A stretch of DNA of 64,000 bases from contig NZ_CP106737.1 in NCBI RefSeq assembly GCF_025639885.1, forward strand, positions 124,001 through 188,000, given 5' to 3'. This document shows positions 26,551 to 35,477 of the stretch, piece after piece. Position 1 is the stretch's first letter. The number at the start of each line of letters is the position of its first letter. Under the pieces are notes generated by a model. It did not search any database. It was not told the DNA's origin and was given only the letters and a program-made list of their open reading frames with translations. The position numbers were made by a program, and so were the translations under genes. This DNA is from Roseovarius pelagicus (GTDB lineage: Bacteria; Pseudomonadota; Alphaproteobacteria; Rhodobacterales; Rhodobacteraceae).

Positions 26551-27255
26551 TTAGCGCAGCGACTGGATTACGATATATCCGTTCAACGGACTGATCCACT
26601 GGCGTGACTGTACGATCCGCCCGCCGGGCGTAACCTGATAGCTGTTCTGGAACGTTGTGTCGCGGAACTCGTCCTTATCTGCGATGCATGATTCCAGCAT
26701 TCTGGTGGTGGATGTATGCACTTCGCCCAGTGACACCTGCTCGCCGCCCTCGGATTTAATCTGGCAATAAGGATCAAGCGCGACGGTGTAGTTCTCACCA
26801 TCAAGATAGCGGTTTACCCGGGATGCTGCGCCGTCCTGTCGCGCGCGGATGATCGCTGCGACTGCGTCAACATCTGATGACATCAGGTCGTTGCCGAGGC
26901 CACGCGTGGCGGTCACGATACCGCCCTTGAGGGTGATGCTGCGCCGGTCGGAACTGCCAAAGGTAACATAGGGACCGTTGCGTTCGATCTCTTGCATCAC
27001 GGTCATCGCATCACGGGATGGAATGGCAATGAAGATCACCTGGCCGGAGGTTGTGGCAAGAATTTTAGCGGCGGTCTGAGCGATCAGATTCGGGTCTGGC
27101 GCTTTCGGCCCACCCCGTTTGAAGATGGCAGAGAACGTTCCCTTGAGCATATCGGTCGCGGTCACGTCGCTGCTCTCTCTGTTGCTGCAGGCAGCAAGAC
27201 TCAGGCAGGCGAGAGCAAAGAGGGTGCCGCCGCGCAGGATGGATTTAGGACTCAT
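26551..27255 (-). CDS. yjbF: YjbF/GfcB-family lipoprotein
   Basis: 234 residues from the ATG at 27255, which overlaps the yjbH stop as ATGA. A signal peptide ends in a lipobox (SLAAC). The remainder matches YjbF-type group 4 capsule/exopolysaccharide lipoproteins, with a central beta-rich domain and the C-terminal RQWISPLNGYIVIQSLR stretch. In enterobacteria the yjbEFGH operon is needed for an exopolysaccharide and GfcB acts in group 4 capsule assembly. Only F and H homologues are visible here. Confidence 0.82.
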   Translation of the reverse strand: MSPKSILRGGTLFALACLSLAACSNRESSDVTATDMLKGTFSAIFKRGGPKAPDPNLIAQTAAKILATTSGQVIFIAIPSRDAMTVMQEIERNGPYVTFGSSDRRSITLKGGIVTATRGLGNDLMSSDVDAVAAIIRARQDGAASRVNRYLDGENYTVALDPYCQIKSEGGEQVSLGEVHTSTTRMLESCIADKDEFRDTTFQNSYQVTPGGRIVQSRQWISPLNGYIVIQSLR

Positions 27256-29396
27256 CTCCAGAATTTCCCCCAAGTCTTGGCCATCTGAGGACGATGGGTG
27301 TCCTTGACCTTGTCGTAGAGCCTGCCATCGACCTCCAGGCGTGCGCCACCGTCACGCGACAGCGATTTCAGCACGGTCTCGGATTTCTGGAGGCTCGGCG
27401 AGCCAGTTCCCCACGAGAACGGGATCACGATTCGGATACCCTTGTCGAAGGAACCCTCGCCAAAAGTGGCCGAGCTGACATCGGTTTTGGTGGCGTATGC
27501 ACCAACGCTCCAGCCATTGGCAAAAACCCTATCGACCGACAGGGTCGCGCCAAAATCACCGGCCAGATATTGCCCGACATCGAGCTGCGTATGGAACCCG
27601 TATCCGACATCGTAATAGGCCGAGACATGCCCGTTCCATTCAGGGATCACACCGGTGGGGGTAGCCCTTGTGCGGGTGCCAAACTGCTGGTCGTAGGCGC
27701 GAGGCAGGACATAGTTGACCTCTACGCCCAAGGCAAAGCGACTGTCTACCGGCTTCCACAGCAACTCGGCCGAGGCACCGGCATACATCCGCTCCAAGTA
27801 TCCCACTGTCAGGCGGCTGTAGAAATTCTTGGCTGGGCGGCCGTATTTGGCAAGCGTCAGATAGTCTATCGTCGGCTCGTCGCTTTGGTTGTAGAAGGCT
27901 ACGTTCGAGCGCACCCGCGGCAGTCCCGAGGGCCCTGGCAACGTGATGTCGCCGAGATTGCCGATAATCTTCTGCGAGACCGAGCCCGCAGCAATCCAAC
28001 CCGGTGCAATGTGATATTCAGCCTTGGCCTTGATCCCGGCAGAGTAGCGCAGTGGGTTTTCCGGATCAAAGACCGAAAAACGCAGATAAGGCCCAATACT
28101 ATAGTCAAAACGCGGATAGGCATCCGGCATCAGCGTGACACCGTTATCGGTCACTGCCCCATCCTGGAACCTGCTGGCTGCTAGTATCTGAGTGGCGGGC
28201 GCGTTCTCTAACCGTTCCAGATCAGTTCGCGACATGGTGACGGAAGTGGTCGGCTGGCCTTCAATCATCTGGGTGATGGTGAAAGTCTCCACCGAGGCGG
28301 GCAGAGAGCGGGACATAGCCCGCGCAGTGCGCCCCACCGCCTGAGCGCGCATATCAAAGCGGGTGTTGCGAATCTGGATATGGGCACTTCTCGGTTCGAT
28401 CTGTAGTCCGTGCAACTTGATCCCGTCACGATCCAACAATCCCTTGAGCGAGCCGATCGCTTGGGCTTGACGGGTCTGGTCGGTGGTCCAGCCCAGATCG
28501 GCGGCACTGCCTGGTGCGCGTGGCGCCACCGGCAGCGGCGCCCCTTCCAGCCCGCCCTTGACCGCAGTCTTTCGTGTATTGAGGCTGAGTGTCAGCCCGG
28601 CACCGAATTCACTGCCGTAAAGAGAATAGGCATTCAGGCGCAGGCTATCGCTAACCTTGTAGCCTACGCCAAAATTCCAAGGGATCTTGCGTTCCAAGGC
28701 ATTGGCACGCACCTCCCGCTGGTATCCGTCAGAGGAATATTCAGCTGCAAAGCTCAGCTTCTGTGTCACTTGCCAAGATAAGCCCCCGAAAGCCGCCATA
28801 TCGCCGCGAAACCAGCGATCATAGCTGGGGATGCCGCCCTTGCCGAGCGTCACCGCGGGACGATTGCCGGTACTGCTAAAGGTGCCGTAGGTTCCCAGCC
28901 GTCCCCAGCCCACCCCAGCGGAAAGCCGAAACCGGTCAGCGATGGATTTTGTGGCAACGAGGTACTCGCCGCTATACACGCCAGTCCCGGCAAGGTCGCG
29001 GAGGCCGATGGTCAACGCGGGCCGAACACGCCCCTCGTTGATTAGCCGATAGCTTAAGTCGAAACTACGATCATAGAGTGTGTCAAACGTGGGCCGCCCA
29101 GGCTCGGGTAGTAGGCCACCTACCCCCGAATAGCGAAAGCTGGCACTCAATCGCGGCAGAATCTGAAAGCTGAGCGTCGTGCGTGTGGTCAGATTATTGC
29201 CCGCGCCATAAGCCGATAGCGTTGTGGAAAGCTGTCCCTCAGGCGCAACTTCGGCGGTCGGCATATCGATCAGCCCGCCGGGTGTCCCATAGATATTTGT
29301 CTGGGTCGTCTGTAGATTATCCGCGCCACCCAACACCGGTGCACTGACAAGCAGAGCCGTTGCTGCAGCCATGACAACAGGATGCTTGCCTATCAC
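27252..29396 (-). CDS. yjbH: YjbH-family outer-membrane beta-barrel protein
   Basis: About 714 residues if translation starts at the GTG at 29396, which has GAGGG six bases upstream and leads straight into a signal peptide (VVMAAATALLVSAPVLG). An upstream in-frame start at 29441 is less likely. The protein opens with YGTPGGLIDMPTAEVAPEGQ, the YjbH signature, and is full of alternating amphipathic strands as expected for a large barrel. YjbH/GfcD homologues are thought to help polysaccharide pass the outer membrane. Coupled to yjbF by an ATGA overlap. Confidence 0.85.
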   Translation of the reverse strand: MIGKHPVVMAAATALLVSAPVLGGADNLQTTQTNIYGTPGGLIDMPTAEVAPEGQLSTTLSAYGAGNNLTTRTTLSFQILPRLSASFRYSGVGGLLPEPGRPTFDTLYDRSFDLSYRLINEGRVRPALTIGLRDLAGTGVYSGEYLVATKSIADRFRLSAGVGWGRLGTYGTFSSTGNRPAVTLGKGGIPSYDRWFRGDMAAFGGLSWQVTQKLSFAAEYSSDGYQREVRANALERKIPWNFGVGYKVSDSLRLNAYSLYGSEFGAGLTLSLNTRKTAVKGGLEGAPLPVAPRAPGSAADLGWTTDQTRQAQAIGSLKGLLDRDGIKLHGLQIEPRSAHIQIRNTRFDMRAQAVGRTARAMSRSLPASVETFTITQMIEGQPTTSVTMSRTDLERLENAPATQILAASRFQDGAVTDNGVTLMPDAYPRFDYSIGPYLRFSVFDPENPLRYSAGIKAKAEYHIAPGWIAAGSVSQKIIGNLGDITLPGPSGLPRVRSNVAFYNQSDEPTIDYLTLAKYGRPAKNFYSRLTVGYLERMYAGASAELLWKPVDSRFALGVEVNYVLPRAYDQQFGTRTRATPTGVIPEWNGHVSAYYDVGYGFHTQLDVGQYLAGDFGATLSVDRVFANGWSVGAYATKTDVSSATFGEGSFDKGIRIVIPFSWGTGSPSLQKSETVLKSLSRDGGARLEVDGRLYDKVKDTHRPQMAKTWGKFWR

Positions 29397-29696
29397 TTCG
29401 AACCCTCGTGTTTGGTGCCCATTCTTCCAGACCATAAACAACCACGATCCAAAACCCTAGGTCCATTCGACACTAACGGTACTGGTTTTACTGCGAAGCG
29501 ATGCAGGATCATCACGGTAGGAGTTCGTATATCCTCCGCAATCAACGGAGATGCTATCTGTCATGCCACAGACTTGCATGATCCATCCCTTTGAGCATGG
29601 GATCTGCCATGATGAAAACCCAATGCATATCTGCGGTGACTACTTTGCTCGCGCCATTAGCGCATTACCAAATACTTTGAGGTTGGCCCGTTTCCA
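29397..29696. other. Intergenic region, nothing recognised
   Basis: 300 bases between the yjbH start and the degraded APS-kinase remnant. It must hold the yjbH promoter. No gene or repeat is evident. Confidence 0.35.
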
Positions 29697-29860
29697 ACCT
29701 GCAATCAGTCGCATCTTTTCGAGTTTGAGAAAGGCCTGGTGTGCGCAGTTTTCGACTTCGCCTTTTCGCCTCAGCACTGAGTTCGGGGGTTTCCTGCAGG
29801 TCTTAAGGATCGAAATTCTCATGCATCTCTTGATCTTACCCCCCTTGCGGTCCCGTCCAT
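29697..29860 (-). pseudogene. Degraded 3' end of an APS kinase gene (cysC domain)
   Basis: Read leftwards, fragments of the APS-kinase C-terminus are clear: DRKGGKIK at the start and, after at least one frame change, NCAHQAFLKLEKMRLIAG at the end. They align with GKIKEFTGIS and NCAHQVILKLEQMGLIAG of the better-preserved copy at 47984-48328. In between, an alternative frame gives TPELSAEAK, matching NPELSVETE of the other copy. The stop codon is lost and the reading frame broken, so this is a decayed remnant. It abuts the adenylation-enzyme gene at the left edge of the NRPS island. Confidence 0.7.
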
Positions 29861-29881
29861 CTCTGCATCGCGCAACGTTCC

Positions 29882-31462
29882 TCAATCAGTCTCCTCGGCA
29901 TCGAACTGCGCCGCAAGCGCGCGCCTGTCGATCTTCTGCGAAGTCGTGCGCGGAAAAGCGTCTATGATGTGCACAGCCTGTGGGATGGCATAGGGCGGTA
30001 GCCGGTCGGCGCAATGACGCAGCAGATCATCGGCCGCAACAGAACTGTGATTGTGTATCGTGACCGCTGCTTCGATCTCGGTTCCGTCGCGGGCGGTGTA
30101 GCTGCCGGCCTCTTCGACACTGTCATGTTCGGCGAGTACGGCTTCCACCTCATCCAGCTCGATCCGAAAGCCGCGGATCTTGATTTGCCGGTCCTTGCGC
30201 CCAAGAAATAGCATGCCATGTACGCTGTCCTCAGCCACGATATCACCGGTACGATAGAACACGTCCTCGATGTCATCGGTCACGTTGCGGCGATAGAAAC
30301 AAGCCGCGTTCAGCGCGGGCGCCCGCCAATAGCTTCGCATCCGGGTTGGGGAACGGATCAATAATTCACCTGGCGCACCGGGGACCACCTGATGATCGTT
30401 TTCGTCCACGATCAGCGCTTCGGCGATGCCCCAGGCGCGCCCGATGGGGATGGTCTCGGTGGCTTCGATCACAGGCTCATCCACATGATGATAGGTGCAC
30501 ATATTCACCTCGGCCGGGCCGTAGGAATTGCTGAAACGCGCGTGGGGCCATTGCGCCATCAACGCCCCAAGGTATTTCGGCGGAAACGGTTCTCCGCCAA
30601 AAATCACCCATCGCAGGGTGGTCAGGTCGCGCTTGTCCAGCACACCGCGGAGCAATAGCAGGGTCAACGCGTGGGGCGCGGAAAACCAGACCGTCATGCG
30701 CTCTGTCTCCATCAGCTCCGACAGGCTCGCCGGCAGTTTGGTGTAGGGTTCGGGTATGATAATTGTCGTTGCTCCGCAGAGCGGGGCACACAGATAGTCA
30801 AAGAGCGAGATATCGAAATGCAGAGGCGAGTGGTTGCCGAAGCGGTCGGACGCTGTGATGGCGTAGAGATCGGCGATGGCCCGCGCATAGCTTAGCCCGC
30901 TGGAATGGGTATGGGTGATCCCCTTTGGCCTTCCGGTCGAGCCGGACGTGTACATGATATAGGCGATATCTTCGGGGATGACCTTTGCGGGTGCGACAGG
31001 CGGCGCGTCCCGGATTGCGTCCCAGCTAATGCTCTGCACGCCTCCCTTGGGACTGTCGGACAGGCCAATGACACAGTCGAGCCCTGCCTTGCCGTCCAGC
31101 AGCGTCTGTATCTGGGTGCGTTTGTCGTTGCCGGTGATCAGATGGCGCACACCGCAATGCTGGAGCATGGTCGCGACTCTCTCGACCGGCGCGCCTGGAT
31201 CAATAGGTACATAGGCGGCGCCGGCCTTGAGGATACCGAAGATCGCAACCGGTGTTTCCAGCGCCTTGTTCATGTAGATGCCAACGCGATCCCCCCGCCG
31301 CACGCCGTGATTCATCAACACACCTGCAAGCCGGGAACTGAGGCTCGCCAGCGCCTGATATGTCAGGCTATTGCCCAGAAATCGGAATGCTTCCTGTTCT
31401 GGGTCTCGATCTGCCGATCGGTCAATCATCTCGTGCAGCAAGTTCACTCTCATTGCGTTCAT
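29882..31462 (-). CDS. Free-standing adenylation enzyme, L-prolyl-carrier-protein ligase type (PltF/RedM-like)
   Basis: 526 residues, a complete stand-alone A domain: YTSGSTGRPKGITHTH (A3), SNSYGPAEVNMCT (A5), FYRTGDI (A7), GRKDRQIKIRGFRIEL (A8) and SQKIDRRAL (A10). The HFDISLFDY and FGGEPFPPKYL segments and the AEVNMCT variant of A5 are those I associate with prolyl-AMP ligases of pyoluteorin, prodigiosin and related pathways. It would load proline on the carrier protein encoded at 33805-34059. Last gene of the leftward operon. The proline assignment rests on family resemblance plus the dehydrogenase and carrier partners; a related imino or amino acid remains possible. Confidence 0.8.
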   Translation of the reverse strand: MNAMRVNLLHEMIDRSADRDPEQEAFRFLGNSLTYQALASLSSRLAGVLMNHGVRRGDRVGIYMNKALETPVAIFGILKAGAAYVPIDPGAPVERVATMLQHCGVRHLITGNDKRTQIQTLLDGKAGLDCVIGLSDSPKGGVQSISWDAIRDAPPVAPAKVIPEDIAYIMYTSGSTGRPKGITHTHSSGLSYARAIADLYAITASDRFGNHSPLHFDISLFDYLCAPLCGATTIIIPEPYTKLPASLSELMETERMTVWFSAPHALTLLLLRGVLDKRDLTTLRWVIFGGEPFPPKYLGALMAQWPHARFSNSYGPAEVNMCTYHHVDEPVIEATETIPIGRAWGIAEALIVDENDHQVVPGAPGELLIRSPTRMRSYWRAPALNAACFYRRNVTDDIEDVFYRTGDIVAEDSVHGMLFLGRKDRQIKIRGFRIELDEVEAVLAEHDSVEEAGSYTARDGTEIEAAVTIHNHSSVAADDLLRHCADRLPPYAIPQAVHIIDAFPRTTSQKIDRRALAAQFDAEETD

Positions 31463-31508
31463 CCTCCGTGTTCTTGCCGTCCCGGCAAAGCGCCGCGTGG
31501 TGGATCGG

Positions 31509-32621
31509 TCAACAGTACCAGATATGTGCGACCGTCAGCGCATTTGCGGCAAAGACTGGCACAGAAAGATCAGGGTGCAACCCCGGTGCCAGCGGCGATT
31601 GTTCATGGACCAGAATGCGGGCACCGGGGCGCAATTCCGTGCGCACTCGGTCAAGCAGGGGTTTCAACGCGGTCATGGGGTGAAACAGAAAGACGACGGT
31701 GGCCTCGGCGATGTCTGCTGCTGCGGCATCGCCGGTGATGATGCGGACGCGATCCGAAACGCCTGCGGCCTGCACCGCTGCGCGCGAAATTTCCGCAAGG
31801 CTCGAATCCTGCTCAACGCCGATCGCAGCGCAGTTTCGGCTCTGTGCGGCCTCGGTCACGATCCGGCCATCTCCACATCCGAAATCGAACAGCGTGTCAG
31901 CTTCGGTGACACCAGCAACTTTGAGCAGTGGCGCGACGAGGGGGAGTGGTGTCCCCAGGTTGATCCCGGGGTCATAGCGACCGCGCGCCGCCTGTCTGCC
32001 CCCACCGCGCATAATATCGCGGACCACCCGCACCGGTTTTATCGCAAAATAGGTGGGCCAGAGCCATGCGGGCGGAGATGCGGCGGCGAAATCCGCAAGC
32101 CCCGGCGACAGGCCGCGCCGGATACGGGCCATGGCGCGCGGCAGCACCCTGCCCCACCGGAGCGTCATCCGTGTCGTGACCGCATCGCGTTTCATCAGAG
32201 CGATTTCGCCATGCGTGTATCGCAGCGCCCGAAGTGCCGCAGGCCCGAATACGTTCGGAACGGCATACCCCTCTGCCGCCGCTGCCTGTAGCGCCGTTTC
32301 GATCCGGTCTGCAGGAATCCGCTGGGTGAACATCTGGAATTGCGCAGATCCGGCCTGTTCGGGCTGCGCCGAAACCTCCATTGCGGCAAGGTGTCTAATA
32401 ATCGCCTGCTGCGCCTGCTGGGTTTCCGAAGCGATCATTGCCAGGGTTGCGACGACTGTCAAAGCACTGGCCCGAGCATCGTCTACGATGGCGGCTGGCG
32501 GCAGGGCCAGCAGCATCTCTACTTCCTTTTCCAGCCGATGGTCATGGATTGCCTTGATCAGGTGATCCTGCACTTCGGCCTTTGACAGCGGCGCAAAAGG
32601 TCCCGCAGGCCGATCCGCCAT
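31509..32621 (-). CDS. SAM-dependent methyltransferase with unknown N-terminal domain
   Basis: 370 residues. The C-terminal ~160 residues are a class I methyltransferase: DFGCGDGRIV (motif I), AIGVEQDSS (acidic strand end), GDAAAADIAEATVVFLF (motif IV region). The N-terminal ~200 residues are helical with an Ala-rich stretch, a Trp/Pro patch (PPAWLWPTYF) and no family that I recognise. It starts three bases after the dehydrogenase stop in the pyrrole-cassette operon. It could N- or C-methylate the pyrrole, the peptide, or a carrier-bound intermediate. The target cannot be read from the sequence. Confidence 0.72.
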   Translation of the reverse strand: MADRPAGPFAPLSKAEVQDHLIKAIHDHRLEKEVEMLLALPPAAIVDDARASALTVVATLAMIASETQQAQQAIIRHLAAMEVSAQPEQAGSAQFQMFTQRIPADRIETALQAAAAEGYAVPNVFGPAALRALRYTHGEIALMKRDAVTTRMTLRWGRVLPRAMARIRRGLSPGLADFAAASPPAWLWPTYFAIKPVRVVRDIMRGGGRQAARGRYDPGINLGTPLPLVAPLLKVAGVTEADTLFDFGCGDGRIVTEAAQSRNCAAIGVEQDSSLAEISRAAVQAAGVSDRVRIITGDAAAADIAEATVVFLFHPMTALKPLLDRVRTELRPGARILVHEQSPLAPGLHPDLSVPVFAANALTVAHIWYC

Positions 32622-32624
32622 CCG

Positions 32625-33779
32625 TCAGCCTAACAACCGGGCGATGATCTGGCGCTGGATGTCAGACGTTCCGGAATATATCAGCCCGCCGGTCGCATCT
32701 CGCAGATCGCGCTCGATACCGTCGGCGCTAAGATACCCCCGGCCGCCGAAAATCCGAACCGCATCAAGGCTCGACGCGGCAAAGGCTTCGGAAATGTGCA
32801 GCTTGGCCATTGCGGCTTCCAATGCTGAAGGACGACCCACGTCCTTCAGCCACGCGGCGCGATAAAGCAGCAGGCGCGACGTCTCGAGGCGCAGACGCAT
32901 CTCGGCCAGACGGTTCGACACCGACTGGTTGTCACCGATGGGTGCGCCAAAGGTTTCGCGGCTTCGGGAATACGACACGCATTCGTCCAACTGTCGTGCC
33001 ATCGCGCCCACGTGGCTGCTGAAGATAAAGCTGCGCTCCCACTCCATCGTGTGCTGAAAAATGCTCATGCCCGCACCGACCGGCCCCAGCCGCCGATCCT
33101 CGGGCACCCAGCAGTCAGTCAGGCGCAGCCCGCCTAGCGGCACCGACCGCAGGCCCATCTTCTCTTCGGGCTGGCCGCGCTCGAACCCTACGTCGCCCGC
33201 TTCGACCAGAAAGGCGGAAACACCCCATGCGCCGTGATCCGGCGCCGTGCTGGCAAAGACCAGCGCCAGATCGCAGTCCGGCCCCATGCCGATATACGCC
33301 TTGGTGCCGTTCAGGACATACCCGCCATCGCGGGCCTCGGCAGTGGTTTTCAGGCTCATGGCGTCAGAGCCTGTTTCAAGCTCGGTCAGCCCATGCGCAC
33401 CGACCAGACGCCCGTCGATGAGGCCGGGCACGTATTTCCGCTTTTGCGTGTCCGTTCCGAAACTGATGATCGGTTTCAGAACCGCCCAGATCTGACCATT
33501 GATCCCAAGGGTCAGGCCATTGTCGGCACAACCCCGGCCAATCGCCTCGAGCGCCATGATCGTGGTCAGGGTGCTGTGCCCTGCGCCACCATATTCCTGC
33601 GGGATGCAAAGACCGAATAGGCCATAGTCCGCGCATTTCTGCCACAAATCGCGCCAGCCGTCCTCTTGGCCCGCGCCGCGCCTGTCGCGCTCGGCCAGTC
33701 CGGTGTTCAGGGTGCTTTGCGCAAATTCCTGTGCCGATGCACATAGCGCGCGCTGTTCATCGGTTGGGTCGAAATCCAT
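32625..33779 (-). CDS. Acyl-CoA-dehydrogenase-family flavoprotein, prolyl-carrier-protein oxidase type (PltE/RedW-like)
   Basis: 384 residues from the ATG at 33779, chosen for the strong upstream GGGGAGAAGGA and because homology begins at MDFDPTDEQ. The acyl-CoA dehydrogenase landmarks are present: LTELETGSDAMSLKTTA (flavin site), FGAPIGDNQSVSNRLAEM, and the C-terminal DLRDATGGLIYSGTSDIQRQIIARLLG (quoted in two parts: DLRDATGG and YSGTSDIQRQ). Together with an adjacent carrier protein and a prolyl-ligase-like enzyme this predicts four-electron oxidation of prolyl-S-carrier to pyrrole-2-carboxyl-S-carrier. Lying 25 bases after the carrier gene, it is clearly cotranscribed. Confidence 0.82.
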   Translation of the reverse strand: MDFDPTDEQRALCASAQEFAQSTLNTGLAERDRRGAGQEDGWRDLWQKCADYGLFGLCIPQEYGGAGHSTLTTIMALEAIGRGCADNGLTLGINGQIWAVLKPIISFGTDTQKRKYVPGLIDGRLVGAHGLTELETGSDAMSLKTTAEARDGGYVLNGTKAYIGMGPDCDLALVFASTAPDHGAWGVSAFLVEAGDVGFERGQPEEKMGLRSVPLGGLRLTDCWVPEDRRLGPVGAGMSIFQHTMEWERSFIFSSHVGAMARQLDECVSYSRSRETFGAPIGDNQSVSNRLAEMRLRLETSRLLLYRAAWLKDVGRPSALEAAMAKLHISEAFAASSLDAVRIFGGRGYLSADGIERDLRDATGGLIYSGTSDIQRQIIARLLG

Positions 33780-33804
33780 TCCTTCTCCCCTACCCACCAT
33801 CAGC

Positions 33805-34059
33805 TCAGACCCTTTCGCGGGCGAGATATGCCGCCATCGCATCAACGCTCGCCAAGTTGGTCACAGTGATGTCTTCGGGTGGGATGGTGATCCCGAACTC
33901 CATTTCCAGAAATGCCACCAGGCGCATCACCGACAGCGAATCCAGCAACCCGCTGAGTAGCAGTTCGTCCCCGTCTTGAAATTCATGCCCGGCGAGTGGT
34001 GACCCGGCGAGATACGCACGGATGTCTGCGCGCACAGACGCGTCCTCGGTTTCGGTCAT
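33805..34059 (-). CDS. Stand-alone peptidyl/acyl carrier protein (PltL-like)
   Basis: 84 residues from the ATG at 34059, preceded by AAAGGGG with good spacing; an open frame extends further upstream but has no carrier features. The phosphopantetheine serine is in LLSGLLDSLSVMRLV, followed by the typical FLEMEFGITIPPEDIT helix III region. It would carry prolyl and then pyrrolyl groups and present them to the first condensation domain of the NRPS encoded on the opposite strand. It lies between the HupE-like gene and the dehydrogenase. Confidence 0.85.
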   Translation of the reverse strand: MTETEDASVRADIRAYLAGSPLAGHEFQDGDELLLSGLLDSLSVMRLVAFLEMEFGITIPPEDITVTNLASVDAMAAYLARERV

Positions 34060-34084
34060 ATGGCATCCCCTTTTTGGACAGTGC

Positions 34085-35260
34085 TCAAGGCAGCAGGCTG
34101 GACACAGACATGTTAACTCCGAATGCTCGCTCGACAAACCAGTAGAGCGCGATCAGGATCAACAACGATGAGCCGCCGTAAAGTACAACCGGCACGTAAA
34201 GCCGCGACTTTCGCAGCATGTAGAGCAGCGGGACACATAGCACGACGAACAGGATCTGTCCCAATTCCACCCCGACGTTGAAGGCGAACAGCGTGACGAC
34301 GATATTGGTCGGCTCGACGCCGTAGGGGGCCAGAACGTTGGCAAAGCCCATCCCGTGCAGCAGCCCAAACCCAAAGATCACGATCCATATCTGGCGACGC
34401 GGTGCCGCGATCAGGTTTGCAGCGGCGGCGATGGCGATGGACGCTGCGATCAGCGATTCGATCAAGCGTTCGGGCAACCTCAGGATTTCAAGTGCGGCAA
34501 GGCTGAGGGTGATAGAATGTGCGATGGTGAACAACGTCACGACCGCAACGACATTCATCAATGCCGGACGCAACCCCTCCACTGCATCCCAGTGTCGATC
34601 ACGATAGACCAGAACCGCAGGGAAGAGCAGAGCGAGCAGAAAAAACAGGTGGTCGTAACCGATCAGGATGTGTTTGGCACCGTAGATGACAAAGCTCTTG
34701 AACATATCAAGTGCGGATGCAGCCGTCAGATCTACGCTTCTGCGTTCGGTTTCGGATGCAAAGACCAACAGGTGCCGTGCTTCGTTCCCCTCAAGACCCG
34801 AGCGCGCGTTGCTCTCGATAATCAGCAGCACCGGTTGTTCCGGCCCGCCGCCCGCATAATACGGCCGGTGCTCGATTTCGATGGCGTCAGGCATGGCCTG
34901 AGAGACCGCGGTGGTGAAATTCAGCGTGGCGAAGATACCGAAACCCACGGGAACAAAGTCGTGCCCGGTGATTTCGACGGGGTAGCTCTGATCGCCTATG
35001 AAGAATGTCAGGTTCGGCTGCATCCGCGCATAGATGTCTGCACTATGCGCCTCGAATTCCTGCACGGAAACCGTGCCATCCCCATTGTCGTCAAGCGCCA
35101 TGGCGTTCCCCAGATCGTCGAGCAGAATCTCGAACCGACCGGAAAGCGATGCCTCGCCCACATTCAGGTAGACATAACTTTCGCCTTTCCTGTGGGCCGT
35201 TGCCAGTGTCGGGGCAATCACAATAGCCAAGACGAATAAAATCAGCGGCCTCAGGCGCAT
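34085..35260 (-). CDS. HupE/UreJ-family membrane protein with EF-hand-like N-terminus
   Basis: 391 residues from the ATG at 35260, with AAAAGGA upstream and an immediate signal peptide (LILFVLAIVIAPTLATA). The exported N-terminal ~180 residues contain DDNGDGTVSVQEFE, an EF-hand-type calcium loop. The C-terminal half has about six helices with the HupE/UreJ-2 motif IGYDHLFFLLALLF, FTIAHSITLSLA and LLHGMGFA. HupE/UreJ proteins are linked to nickel uptake, but this variant class is widespread and of unknown function. It is first in the leftward operon, 25 bases before the carrier gene, so it may be tied to the metabolite, for instance in metal handling. Confidence 0.75.
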   Translation of the reverse strand: MRLRPLILFVLAIVIAPTLATAHRKGESYVYLNVGEASLSGRFEILLDDLGNAMALDDNGDGTVSVQEFEAHSADIYARMQPNLTFFIGDQSYPVEITGHDFVPVGFGIFATLNFTTAVSQAMPDAIEIEHRPYYAGGGPEQPVLLIIESNARSGLEGNEARHLLVFASETERRSVDLTAASALDMFKSFVIYGAKHILIGYDHLFFLLALLFPAVLVYRDRHWDAVEGLRPALMNVVAVVTLFTIAHSITLSLAALEILRLPERLIESLIAASIAIAAAANLIAAPRRQIWIVIFGFGLLHGMGFANVLAPYGVEPTNIVVTLFAFNVGVELGQILFVVLCVPLLYMLRKSRLYVPVVLYGGSSLLILIALYWFVERAFGVNMSVSSLLP

Positions 35261-35477
35261 AGAAAAATCCTTTTCAAATACCTCTAAACAGCATCGGGAT
35301 GCATCCGAGGACCTGACGATCAGTTTAATCAATCACTCCCTCCAATCAAGCTTCGATTTCCGAAGGCAATCGCGACATCACCGGCGTTTTTGCCTGCGCG
35401 AAACGATTTGCTTCAGTGACGCGCAGCTGGAATTCGAGCCTTCTCGCAAGCTTGGATGTCGTCTAACATCGTGATTC
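35261..35477. other. Divergent promoter region of the NRPS island
   Basis: 217 bases between the leftward HupE/carrier/dehydrogenase operon and the rightward NRPS gene. It is the only space for both promoters, implying joint control. I cannot place -35/-10 boxes reliably. The NRPS start is uncertain: ATG at 35478, 35484 or 35523 are all in frame. Confidence 0.4.

Noticed and set aside
29551..29967. A 138-codon rightward open frame
   Set aside because: It overlaps both the decayed cysC remnant and the adenylation-enzyme gene on the other strand and shows no protein features.
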